A stretch of DNA of 64,000 nucleotides, taken from the NCBI RefSeq assembly GCF_947488565.1, contig NZ_CANKZC010000005.1:150927-214926 (forward strand), read 5' to 3'. The notes beneath the pieces were generated by a model, which ran no database searches, was not told the DNA's origin, and worked only from the letters and a program-made list of their open reading frames with translations. The stretch comes from an uncultured Psychrobacter sp. (GTDB lineage: Bacteria > Pseudomonadota > Gammaproteobacteria > Pseudomonadales > Moraxellaceae). Of this stretch, positions 28,286 to 36,467 are shown piece by piece (positions within the stretch are counted from its first letter, which is position 1; each line of letters begins with the position of its first letter). The translations under genes were made by a program, and so were the position numbers.

Positions 28286-30130
28286 ATGTGCGGAATTGTA
28301 GGCGCAGTTGCTGAGCGTAATATCGCTAATATTTTACTTGAAGGCCTAAAGCGTTTGGAATATCGAGGCTATGATTCTGCGGGCTTGACGGTAATTCGTA
28401 ATGGTGAATTACATCGTGAACGTCAAGTAGGCAAAGTACTGGCATTGGTTAATGCCGTCGCAAATGATCCAGCCAATTTTGATGGTCATATTGGTATTGC
28501 GCACACACGCTGGGCAACTCATGGCGAGCCTGCACAACGTAACGCGCATCCCCACGTCTCAGGTAAAATCGCGGTCGTTCATAACGGTATCGTTGAAAAC
28601 TACGCTGAGCTAAAAGAAGACTTGATGGCCAAAGGTTATGAGTTTACATCACAGACAGATACCGAAGTAGTCGCGCATCTGATCAATGATGTTTATCAAA
28701 AAACATCTGATCTACTAGAAGCTGTCCGCACAGTTACGCCGTTACTACATGGTGCATTTGCCCTTGGCATCGTCCACGTAGACAGTCCAGAAGAGCTCAT
28801 TGCTGTACGTTTGGGCTCACCTTTGGTCATCGGTGTGGGTATCGGTGAGAACTTTATTGCGTCAGATCAATTGGCGCTATTGCCAGTCACCAACCGCTTT
28901 ATGTACCTAGAAGAAGGTGATATTGCCAATATTACGCGTGAACATATTCGTGTGTATGCGGACGGCGTAGAAGTCAGTCGCAAAGTACATGAGATAGATG
29001 CCAAGCAGCACAACGCCGATAAGGGCGAGTTTAAGCATTATATGCTCAAAGAAATCTACGAGCAGCCAGATGCGGTCGCTCGTACGGTTGAGATGGCAGT
29101 AGATAATGGTGAAACGACCAAACTACGCGATGACTTTTTAGACCGTCACGAAACAAAGCTTGCTGGTGTTAAACACATTCAAGTGCTCGCTTGTGGTACC
29201 AGTTATCATGCGGGTATGGTTGCAAAGTATTGGTTTGAAAATTTAACACGTCTGCCCTGCTCGGTCGAAATCGCAAGCGAGTTCCGTTACCGTAATCCTG
29301 TCGTTGTCGATAATTCGCTCGTCGTTTGTATCTCACAATCTGGTGAAACAGCCGATACTTTATCGGCGTTACGTGAGATTCAAAAGCACAAACCAGAAGG
29401 GTTAGTGAGTTTGGCACTGTGTAACGTACCAACGTCATCATTAGTACGCGAGACGGATATCTTTTTGCCAACACTTGCAGGGCCTGAAATTGGTGTCGCG
29501 TCTACCAAAGCCTTTACCACCCAGCTTGTCGCGCTAGTGCTATTATTGTTAAAGATTGGTGTCGTACAACAGCGTATCGATAATGAGCGTTTGACGTCAC
29601 TACTAGAAAACTTGCATAAGCTACCAGGTCAGCTTCATGCCAGCTTAAAGCTTGATACTCCTATTAAAGCGATGAGTGAAAGCTTTGAAGAGAAAAAGAG
29701 CTGCTTGTTCTTAGGTCGCGGTTTGCAGTTCCCAATTGCCTTAGAAGGCGCGCTTAAGCTGAAAGAAATCTCTTATATCCATGCTGAAGGCTATGCGGCA
29801 GGTGAGCTAAAACACGGTCCGTTGGCATTGGTAGATAAAGACATGCCAATCGTGGTACTTGCACCAAAAGACAATATGTTCGATAAGCTTAAAGCCAACA
29901 TGCAAGAGGTACACGCGCGCCACGGTGAGCTGTTTGTATTCGCCAGTGAAGCCAGCCAAATGGTTGCAGAAGATAGATTGCACGTGGTCTATGTACCTGA
30001 TGTCTGCGAGATACTCGCACCGATCGTTTATAGTGTTCCTGTGCAGCTGTTGTCGTACCATGTTGCTGTTATGCGCGGTACAGATGTCGACCAGCCACGT
30101 AACTTGGCCAAATCGGTAACGGTTGAATAA
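28286..30130 (+). CDS. glmS: Glutamine--fructose-6-phosphate aminotransferase GlmS
   Basis: 614 residues. It starts MCGIVGAV, so Cys2 is the glutaminase nucleophile; the Gn-AT-II domain covers about 1-220 and two SIS sugar-isomerase domains about 290-420 and 460-600 (CISQSGETADTL, ACGTSYHAG). The C-terminus LAKSVTVE is the conserved GlmS end. It makes glucosamine-6-phosphate, the entry to UDP-GlcNAc via GlmU upstream. AAGGAATAGCT precedes the ATG. The 220-base leader showed nothing resembling the Gram-positive glmS ribozyme. Confidence 0.97.
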   Translation: MCGIVGAVAERNIANILLEGLKRLEYRGYDSAGLTVIRNGELHRERQVGKVLALVNAVANDPANFDGHIGIAHTRWATHGEPAQRNAHPHVSGKIAVVHNGIVENYAELKEDLMAKGYEFTSQTDTEVVAHLINDVYQKTSDLLEAVRTVTPLLHGAFALGIVHVDSPEELIAVRLGSPLVIGVGIGENFIASDQLALLPVTNRFMYLEEGDIANITREHIRVYADGVEVSRKVHEIDAKQHNADKGEFKHYMLKEIYEQPDAVARTVEMAVDNGETTKLRDDFLDRHETKLAGVKHIQVLACGTSYHAGMVAKYWFENLTRLPCSVEIASEFRYRNPVVVDNSLVVCISQSGETADTLSALREIQKHKPEGLVSLALCNVPTSSLVRETDIFLPTLAGPEIGVASTKAFTTQLVALVLLLLKIGVVQQRIDNERLTSLLENLHKLPGQLHASLKLDTPIKAMSESFEEKKSCLFLGRGLQFPIALEGALKLKEISYIHAEGYAAGELKHGPLALVDKDMPIVVLAPKDNMFDKLKANMQEVHARHGELFVFASEASQMVAEDRLHVVYVPDVCEILAPIVYSVPVQLLSYHVAVMRGTDVDQPRNLAKSVTVE

Positions 30131-30198
30131 TTTAAGTTGTTGATTTTACACTAAATTTAACCAATACAGCTTTATTCTAAATATTACCGTAACATGCC

Positions 30199-30245
30199 AA
30201 ATCCTCCGCTATCTTATGCAAAGCAGATGGCGGAGGATTTTTTTG
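30199..30245 (+). terminator. Strong intrinsic terminator after glmS
   Basis: A 16-base-pair stem (AAATCCTCCGCTATCT with AGATGGCGGAGGATTT, one wobble), then a T-run. It lies about 70 bases after the glmS stop. Confidence 0.92.
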
Positions 30246-30404
30246 TATAAAAAATTGAAAAGTTTAATAACTTAATGGCACTTCAATTATAACCGTTCAT
30301 TTGTGTACAGCGTATAAACACAGTACCAATTTATTATGCCATTATGAGTGTGATAAAAAGATATTTATAAGAGACAGTAAATATATAATGATGGCATCTA
30401 CATT

Positions 30405-31220
30405 ATGAGCATTGAAGACACAAACATGAACCTGAATATGGATATCGAAAACGGCAACGTTGACCAAAACACCGATCCAATAGAAATCATTTATGAAGAT
30501 GAGTTTTTAGTAGCCATTAATAAAGAGGCGGGACTACTCGTCCATCGCAGTTGGCTGGACAAAGGTGAGACACGCTTTGCTCTGCAGCTGACCCGCGATG
30601 CGGTAGGGTGTCATGTATTTCCAGTACATAGGTTAGATAGACCGACATCAGGGGTGTTGCTGTTTGCTAAAAGCTCAAGCGTCGCGCGCAGCCTTACCGA
30701 GGCTTTTACTGAGCGCAAGGTAACCAAACACTATTTAGCGGTAGTACGCGGTTACATGCCAGAGCAAGGCTCTATTGATCATGCACTCAGCTTTAAGCCT
30801 GATGCCATCGCTGATAAATTTGCCAGTTTGGATAAACCTGCCCAAGAGGCGGTGACCCATTGGCAAAGCTTGGCGCAAATTGAATTGTCCTTTGCCGTAT
30901 CAAGAAAGCATGATACCAGTCGCTATAGTCTTATACGCTTAATACCTGAGACAGGGCGCAAGCATCAGCTGCGCAGGCATATGAAACATCTATTTCATCC
31001 TATAGTGGGTGATACTAGCCACGGCGATGGACGACATAATCGATTTTTCCGTAGTCAGTATGATTGCACGCGCATGCTACTGCATGCTCAGACTTTAGCA
31101 CTCAGTCATCCAGTTACTGGTGAGCCGTTGCTTTTAAAAGCAGGATTAGATGATCAATGGATGCGCATTTTAGAAGAGTTTGATTGGGTTGAGAGTGTTG
31201 AGGGTTTGGTTCCCTATTGA
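30405..31220 (+). CDS. truC: tRNA pseudouridine(65) synthase TruC
   Basis: 271 residues of the RluA superfamily. EIIYEDEFLVAINKEAGLLVHRSWLD (in parts: YEDEFLVAINK, LLVHRSWLD) is the TruC-type opening, HRLDRPTSGVLLF carries the catalytic Asp, and RLIPETGRKHQLRRH with HPIVGDTSHGDG follow. TruC makes pseudouridine at position 65 of some tRNAs. The first 25 residues are acidic and Asn-rich, beyond the usual start; another ATG lies at 30426. It is monocistronic. Confidence 0.9.
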   Translation: MSIEDTNMNLNMDIENGNVDQNTDPIEIIYEDEFLVAINKEAGLLVHRSWLDKGETRFALQLTRDAVGCHVFPVHRLDRPTSGVLLFAKSSSVARSLTEAFTERKVTKHYLAVVRGYMPEQGSIDHALSFKPDAIADKFASLDKPAQEAVTHWQSLAQIELSFAVSRKHDTSRYSLIRLIPETGRKHQLRRHMKHLFHPIVGDTSHGDGRHNRFFRSQYDCTRMLLHAQTLALSHPVTGEPLLLKAGLDDQWMRILEEFDWVESVEGLVPY

Positions 31221-31404
31221 GGATTTGAATATTAGGCTATAGGCTAATAGTCTCAATATTTTAACTTGCTGACATAGCTGTCAAATTCATAAATATTAAC
31301 TGGGAAGGTTTTAGTTATATAGCTTAACGATAATAATCAAACCAAAAATTGTGCGTTTATTAAAATCAGCTCTACGGTTTTTTAGCAAGCTTACTGGTTT
31401 TCAT

Positions 31405-32322
31405 TTACTTCACTCGATTAGATAAAATAACGCCAATTGAGCTTAACACTATGCCGCATACCACTACTATTGTTAAAGGCTCATGAAGTATCAACGCTGC
31501 AAGTAAGGCGGTCAGTCCAGGAGACAAGGAACCAAGCAGCAAGGTACGAATAGAGCCCAGTTTGTTGACTGCATAAGAAAACCCAATGGTTGAGACCACC
31601 CCAACACCAACGCCTTGTACTAAGATAAAAGGTAGCGCGTCGTCAAAAGAAACGACCCCTAGGTTTGTCTTTAAAATGCCAACCAGAACCATCACTAATA
31701 CTATAAAAAATGATGTGTAAGAAAGGACAATAGCCACCGCTATTGGACTTAACTTTGTATTTTTTAGACCCAAGGTATAACCTGCCCAGACCAAGCTTGC
31801 AAGTAATAAGAAGGCCACGCCATGTAGCAGGCTTTTAGGCGGAGACCCTGCATTCCCTACAATCATAGCGGTTACACCAAATAAAATCAGGATGAATGCC
31901 AAAAATTTCTTTAACGAGATCTTTTGACGATAAAGAATAAAAGACAAGAGGGCAGCAAAGAATACTGGCGTCCCTGTCAAAATAGTACCAACGTAAGCAG
32001 CAGGAGCAGTTCTTGCGCCAAAGGAAGCTAGTAATAGAAAGGGCACGCCGCCACATAATATAAATAAGACATCAATCCATTTGATACTTTTGACTTCCCT
32101 CAAACTGGAGTATGCCCAAGGCGTCAATAAAAGTAATGGCACACTAAATCGAATGAGCATGACATCAGCAATACTTAGCGATGACCCACCAATAGCTCGG
32201 ACAGTCAATGCAAAACCTGACCAAATAAGTAGCACGGCAATCATAGCCACATAGCCTTTCGCTAGCGGAGACATTGCAAATAAGGTGTTTTTGCGCGGAG
32301 AGGATTGAAAGATTGTATTCAT
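31405..32322 (-). CDS. EamA/DMT-family transporter
   Basis: 305 residues with ten hydrophobic helices in two EamA repeats (about 20-145 and 170-300). VAMIAVLLIWSGFALTVRA-like opening (in short: LLIWSGFAL) and the second-repeat WAGYTLGLK are typical of drug/metabolite exporters. It is divergent from an Lrp/AsnC regulator 148 bases away, the usual layout for a regulator controlling an amino-acid or metabolite exporter. The substrate is unknown. A palindrome in the shared gap (32424-32447) may be the operator. Confidence 0.88.
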   Translation of the reverse strand: MNTIFQSSPRKNTLFAMSPLAKGYVAMIAVLLIWSGFALTVRAIGGSSLSIADVMLIRFSVPLLLLTPWAYSSLREVKSIKWIDVLFILCGGVPFLLLASFGARTAPAAYVGTILTGTPVFFAALLSFILYRQKISLKKFLAFILILFGVTAMIVGNAGSPPKSLLHGVAFLLLASLVWAGYTLGLKNTKLSPIAVAIVLSYTSFFIVLVMVLVGILKTNLGVVSFDDALPFILVQGVGVGVVSTIGFSYAVNKLGSIRTLLLGSLSPGLTALLAALILHEPLTIVVVCGIVLSSIGVILSNRVK

Positions 32323-32423
32323 GTCGATATCTTAAGCTTGTATACAAAGCCTAATTATCAATCAAACATCGCGCTTTTATCTCTATTCTTTTATTGCAAA
32401 TCTATAGTTATTTAGTGGATAAT

Positions 32424-32447
32424 GCCAATTAATATAGAATTATTGGC
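32424..32447. promoter_or_regulatory. Candidate Lrp-type operator
   Basis: GCCAAT at 32424-32429 and ATTGGC at 32442-32447 are perfect inverted arms around a 12-base AT-rich centre, placed just upstream of the regulator start and within the divergent EamA/Lrp gap. Position and symmetry suggest autoregulation; this is inference. Confidence 0.4.
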
Positions 32448-32470
32448 TTAAAACACCAGAAAGGTAATAC

Positions 32471-32926
32471 ATGGATAAAATTGATCGTCATATTTTGGAA
32501 GTGCTTCAGAAAGAAGGACGCTTATCGACAGCTGAATTAGCCGAGCGCATTGGTCTGTCACCCTCACCTTGTGCTAGGCGCCTGAAACGTTTAGAAGATG
32601 AATCCTATATAGAGAGTTACCAAGCGAACGTTAGTAGAGTGAAAGCTGGCATTGAGATGAGCTTTTTTGTGGAAGTTAGTCTCAATAACCATCAAGAAGC
32701 GTCAATTATCGCTTTTGAAAATGCATTATCTGAGATGGAAGAAGTCATTAATGGCCATGTGGTCTCGGGCCCTTATGATTACTTATTGGAAGTAGTCAGC
32801 GCAGACCTCAACGGTTATGAAGAGTTTACGCGTAAATTGCATAAGCTGACTAGCGTTAAAGACATACATACCCACTTATCAGTGAGAAAAGTGGTTAATA
32901 AAACAACGTTGCCTATTTTTACATGA
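32471..32926 (+). CDS. Lrp/AsnC family transcriptional regulator
   Basis: 151 residues. An N-terminal winged helix-turn-helix (about 2-60: DRHILEVLQKEGRLSTAELAERIG in family style, then SPSPCARRLKRLE) is followed by the RAM ligand-binding domain (about 68-140) with the VVSGPYDYLLEV segment. Such regulators bind amino acids and often control a neighbouring exporter. AAGGTAATAC precedes the ATG. It is divergent from the EamA transporter. Confidence 0.93.
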   Translation: MDKIDRHILEVLQKEGRLSTAELAERIGLSPSPCARRLKRLEDESYIESYQANVSRVKAGIEMSFFVEVSLNNHQEASIIAFENALSEMEEVINGHVVSGPYDYLLEVVSADLNGYEEFTRKLHKLTSVKDIHTHLSVRKVVNKTTLPIFT

Positions 32927-33014
32927 TATCTTTTAACACCTATTAGGGTCTGCGCTCAATTTAAAAGACAGTCATTTAAATGACTTAAGTAGTGAATAAA
33001 CTCAAGAAGATGCC

Positions 33015-33686
33015 ATGAAGACTTTACAACTCAGCTCAATCATTTTATTAGCAGCCTTATCCGCGCTAACCGGTTACCAAAAAACTGACAAGGCATTAGA
33101 GACATCACTAGAAACACAGTCCCCTAGCGTCATGAAAAAGTTATTCAATATTGATGTTGATAAAGCATTTTATATCACTTTTCCCGATCATAAGAATCAA
33201 ATCCAATTGACAGAGTTTACTAAGTTGAGCACTAGTAAAAATGAAAAGCCTTATGTAAAAGGCGTCCTGTCAAACAATGAACATTATGCAGCATGGCTTG
33301 ACTATACTAATATCACTGCGTTGAATATTTCAAATGATAAGAACATTTTTAAATTTGTTGCGCCTTATACTTTAACGAATACCAATCCTGATACGGATAA
33401 AAAATCCAGTCTAGATAGCCCTGATCTACCTAGTAGCGCACTCTATCTAGGTGCTTTTGAGCTAGATTACCATACTAATAATATCAACCAATACGGGCAA
33501 CAGCTTTTAGGTAAGTACAGTACACTGACTGCGATAGATTATGATGGACAAAAGACTGTTGATGTCACTATACGTCAGTATCCAACACACGCTGACCAAG
33601 ATAAAGAAATCAACTCAAGTGCTCATAGGCTGACGTTTGATGTAGATGAAGAGTTGAGCTTAGTTGATGATGCTATCGTAGAATAA
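33015..33686 (+). CDS. Exported protein of unknown function with a damaged lipobox
   Basis: 223 residues, no family recognised. The N-terminus is a clear signal peptide (MKTL, hydrophobic core at about 6-17) ending LSALTGYQKTDK. At the place where a lipoprotein would have Cys (ALTGC) there is Tyr21, codon TAC at 33075-33077; one base (A to G at 33076) would give TGC. The mature part is Asp/Asn/Ser/Thr-rich with beta-strand character and no further helices. It stands alone between the Lrp gene and a small convergent gene. Confidence 0.72.
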   Translation: MKTLQLSSIILLAALSALTGYQKTDKALETSLETQSPSVMKKLFNIDVDKAFYITFPDHKNQIQLTEFTKLSTSKNEKPYVKGVLSNNEHYAAWLDYTNITALNISNDKNIFKFVAPYTLTNTNPDTDKKSSLDSPDLPSSALYLGAFELDYHTNNINQYGQQLLGKYSTLTAIDYDGQKTVDVTIRQYPTHADQDKEINSSAHRLTFDVDEELSLVDDAIVE

Positions 33687-33699
33687 GCATTTAGTGGCT

Positions 33700-33915
33700 T
33701 TAATTATGGGTTAGTCTCGTTTTTACCTGCATGATTAGTGATAAAGCATAAAAAGTTACTGATAAAGCTAGACAGATAAAAGTCAGAGGTAAAAACAGAC
33801 TTTCTTGAAGTACGCCTTCAGAATCAATGTCGCCGTAAAACATGGTTTCCATCAGTCCAGAAAACGCAGCAAGCGCTAGCAGGATTGAGCCACCGATAAA
33901 CAGTTTAGATTTCAT
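33700..33915 (-). CDS. DUF3955-type small membrane protein
   Basis: 71 residues with two transmembrane helices (about 5-24 and 42-64). The loop FYGDIDSEGVLQESLFLPLTF matches the DUF3955 pattern (FYG.ID..GVL.ESLFLPL), a family of small bacterial inner-membrane proteins of unknown function. The ATG at 33915 is behind AAAGGAGC; an ATG 12 codons earlier has no such site. Confidence 0.75.
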   Translation of the reverse strand: MKSKLFIGGSILLALAAFSGLMETMFYGDIDSEGVLQESLFLPLTFICLALSVTFYALSLIMQVKTRLTHN

Positions 33916-33977
33916 AAAAGCTCCTTTAGATGATAAATTGAGGGCATACACACGCTTTCCTCATCGTTGTAGTATAG

Positions 33978-34133
33978 TTATCGATCAATGACACAAATAG
34001 GATAGTTTCCTGGATTCTGACCACCACCTAGATCTAAGCAAATATCATTATAATGACGTTCGTGAGCTTTGATACCTAGCCAAAAAGCAAGAATGGCAGT
34101 AACAGCAATGATTATCATCATCTTAATATTCAT
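33978..34133 (-). CDS. 51-residue single-helix membrane protein
   Basis: A short gene with an AGGATCT site ahead of its ATG. MNIKMMIIIAVTAIL starts a membrane helix (about 4-20), followed by a short polar segment with two Cys in YNDICLDLGGGQ and NYPICVIDR. The C-L-D-x-G-G-G ... C pattern looks like small single-pass proteins of unknown function in related bacteria. It is 62 bases upstream of the DUF3955 gene on the same strand, so the two may be co-transcribed. Confidence 0.6.
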   Translation of the reverse strand: MNIKMMIIIAVTAILAFWLGIKAHERHYNDICLDLGGGQNPGNYPICVIDR

Positions 34134-34907
34134 ATAGAGATCCTAAGTAAACAAGTAACCACAACAATATTGAATTGGATCTATCTTATATGAGTTACAA
34201 ATAAATAGAACTGTAGCTTGTTCTTTTCACAAACTCTTCATACTTGTGTTCTTTAAAGCAATTCCAATTACGAGTAAGTATATTAAAAGTGATTTGTTTG
34301 TCATGCAGTTTGTTGTTGTATTTTTCTTAATTTTAGGTCTTACCGCATTATTCATATATCGTATAAACATGATGTAGCGTAGTGAATGAAAAATTTGATA
34401 AATAAGTCCTGATAGGGCTTTTTTTATGCTTGTCATTTAGATATAGCGCTTCACTAGGAACAAATAAGACGCTACAGTCCTAATTTTGGGGTCTTTGCTG
34501 ATTGTATATTTTAACTATACCTGCAATCGTATTTTTTTGAATGTTTACTTTTTTTCGTAATAGCGTTACCAGTATTTTAAATTAATATTTACTCATATTT
34601 TAAGGAAACATTTTGGCAATTATTGGTACAATTTGTGCTTTTCTTGCTTTGACTATAATCGCAATAATAGATAATTTTCTATTTGTACCTAAAAGGAGTA
34701 AACACAATCCTAGTAGTAAGTAAACACTGTCCCGATCAATCATAAGACTTTTTATGGTTTCGTTGTTTATAACTCTTTATTAACATCTTAAACGATTAAC
34801 CCAGATATTTTAATATTAGTTCTTAGTTGTCCGAAAACCTCTAAGATATAGATCTCGGCTCGATGACTTTTCAAGCCTCAAGATCATTTGTCATGATCCA
34901 TAAATAC
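34134..34907. other. AT-rich stretch with possible gene remnants
   Basis: 774 bases without a confident gene. A plus-strand frame open at 34174-34377 ends in a plausible membrane segment (QFVVVFFLILGLTALFIYR) but has no ATG before 34303; only a GTG at 34246 would make it 43 residues. A weak hairpin with T7 (34404-34425) follows it. It could be a decayed small membrane-protein gene. A 36-residue frame at 34613 is listed separately. Confidence 0.4.
34613..34723 (+). CDS. Possible 36-residue membrane peptide (TTG start)
   Basis: AAGGAAAC eight bases ahead of a TTG at 34613. The frame encodes one membrane helix (about 2-21, ALTIIAIIDNFLFV) and a basic tail PKRSKHNPSSK. It is too short for any family to be recognised, and a non-ATG start lowers confidence; it may be a remnant. 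Confidence 0.3.
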   Translation: MAIIGTICAFLALTIIAIIDNFLFVPKRSKHNPSSK

Positions 34908-35732
34908 TCAAACCACTCCCTTATAAAGAAAATAAAGTCCTACTACAAATAACAATACCGAAAAACACTTTTTCAATAATTGCGGTGAGAGCATATGAGC
35001 AACTTTTGCGCCGATTTTAGCGGTAAAAAAGCTCATAATACTGATACCCAAAAAGGCATACACATGCACAAAGCCAATGGTATTAGGTACATTCACTTCT
35101 TGTTGCATACCAAAGAACATAAATCCTAACGCGCCAGCTATAGCAATAGGTAGACCACATGCCGCTGAGGTGCCAACCGCCTTTTGCATGACCACATTAT
35201 AACGGGTGAGATAAGGCACCGTTAAGCTGCCGCCACCGATACCAAAGATAGCAGAGGCGATGCCAATGACCCCGCCTGCTGCCAACTGTTTCGGCTTAGA
35301 CGGTAGCTGCATAACGTTGTTATTAGCATCATTAAAATCTTTACCTACCTGTTTTTTACCCCCAAAAAACATCTTATAGGCAACCCACAGCAAAAACACA
35401 CCAACGATAAGCTGAAGGTATAACCCAGATATCTGTCCTGCAATCCCCGCGCCAAAAAAACAACCAAGCACCAAACCGGGAGCGAGGTTTTTAAAGACCG
35501 GCCACATGACGCCGCCTTTTTTATGGTGCGCCATCAGCGAGCTGATAGAGGTGATAATAATGGTTGCAAGGGAGGTACCCAATGCCAGATGCATGACGTT
35601 ATCAGCGGGGAAATCCATTTGGGTAAAGACAATAAATAGCAGCGGCACAATGATAGTACCGCCACCTACGCCAAAAAGCCCTGCCGCAAACCCTGCTAGC
35701 GCGCCAATGATTAAAAAAATGAATAATTCCAC
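34908..35732 (-). CDS. TauE/SafE family sulfite/organosulfur exporter
   Basis: 274 residues with eight hydrophobic helices in two repeats. GLFGVGGGTIIVPLL near the N-terminus and the matching IFGIGGGSLTVPYL at about residue 164 are the family hallmark. TauE/SafE proteins are linked to export of sulfite, sulfoacetate and similar anions across the inner membrane. The start is a GTG. It lies 43 bases after the flavin reductase gene, so it probably belongs to the mesX-mesD-reductase unit. Confidence 0.9.
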   Translation of the reverse strand: MELFIFLIIGALAGFAAGLFGVGGGTIIVPLLFIVFTQMDFPADNVMHLALGTSLATIIITSISSLMAHHKKGGVMWPVFKNLAPGLVLGCFFGAGIAGQISGLYLQLIVGVFLLWVAYKMFFGGKKQVGKDFNDANNNVMQLPSKPKQLAAGGVIGIASAIFGIGGGSLTVPYLTRYNVVMQKAVGTSAACGLPIAIAGALGFMFFGMQQEVNVPNTIGFVHVYAFLGISIMSFFTAKIGAKVAHMLSPQLLKKCFSVLLFVVGLYFLYKGVV

Positions 35733-35775
35733 AGGTGAGTACTTTTTAGTTGGTTAAAGTTAAAGAGTGAATCAC

Positions 35776-36279
35776 TTAAGCCTTCTGTATTTGACGAACG
35801 TGATGATAAGCGCGATTAAAATAGACCAAACTCTCGCCACTTTCAGAGTCTTGCTCAGATTGGCTGATAGCGACTACTCGGCACATAAACACACTATGAG
35901 TGCCCACTTGCTGAATATCCTCAATAACGCAATCAAAGCTCACCAACGCATCTTGTAGAACGGGCGCGCCAGTGACCAGCTCAGTCCAAGTGCCCTGCGC
36001 AAAACGCTCCTTTGCACTTAATTTAGAAGCAAAGGCATTGGATAAATGCTCGTGCTGCGCGCCTAGCACATTAACCGTTAAGATTTTATTCTCTACAAAA
36101 TGCACGTGCGAGCGTGCCGCCGTATTCATACAGACCAGCAAAGTTGGCGGCGTATCGCTGACACTACATACCGCAGATGCGGTAAAACCATGACTGCCGG
36201 ACACGCCTTTAGTCGTGATCACATTCACCGCTGTCGTGAGCAACGACATGGCATTTCTAAAATCAGTGACTTCAATCAT
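35776..36279 (-). CDS. Flavin reductase family protein
   Basis: 167 residues, the split-barrel FMN-binding flavin reductase fold: FRNAMSLLTTAVNVITT, then GFTASAVCSVSDTPPTLLVC, SHVHFVENKILTVNVL and a late YFNRAYHHV. These enzymes use NAD(P)H to make free reduced FMN for partner monooxygenases (HpaC, RutF, SsuE-like roles). No monooxygenase of a known class is next to it; instead it follows mesD after 188 bases and precedes the TauE/SafE gene. This suggests it serves the oxygen-dependent MesX/MesD reaction (inference). Confidence 0.88.
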   Translation of the reverse strand: MIEVTDFRNAMSLLTTAVNVITTKGVSGSHGFTASAVCSVSDTPPTLLVCMNTAARSHVHFVENKILTVNVLGAQHEHLSNAFASKLSAKERFAQGTWTELVTGAPVLQDALVSFDCVIEDIQQVGTHSVFMCRVVAISQSEQDSESGESLVYFNRAYHHVRQIQKA

Positions 36280-36327
36280 AACTAATATCCTAAATTTATC
36301 ACAGCTTGTTTCTCAAATGCGCTTAGC

Positions 36328-36399
36328 TGTAGGCTGGGTTTTTAACCCAGCATCATAACTTTGTAATATATAAAAGCTGGGCTAAAAGCCCAGCCTACA
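36328..36399. repeat. Double-hairpin palindromic repeat
   Basis: 72 bases between mesD and the flavin reductase gene. TGTAGGCTGGG at the left end and CCCAGCCTACA at the right end are perfect inverted repeats. Each end also folds alone: GCTGGG-TTTTTAA-CCCAGC and GCTGGG-CTAAAAG-CCCAGC. This is the build of REP/MITE-like elements and could act as an mRNA processing or attenuation point in the operon. Confidence 0.8.
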
Positions 36400-36467
36400 C
36401 GAATATATGTATGCTTGTAACTGAGGCCACTCATGGGGATAAACAAGCTAAGGGGTGTTAAGAAACG

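Noticed and set aside
34227-34436. 69-codon minus-strand open frame
   Set aside because: No ribosome site; its start overlaps a hairpin/T-run on the other strand and the composition is random-looking and AT-driven.
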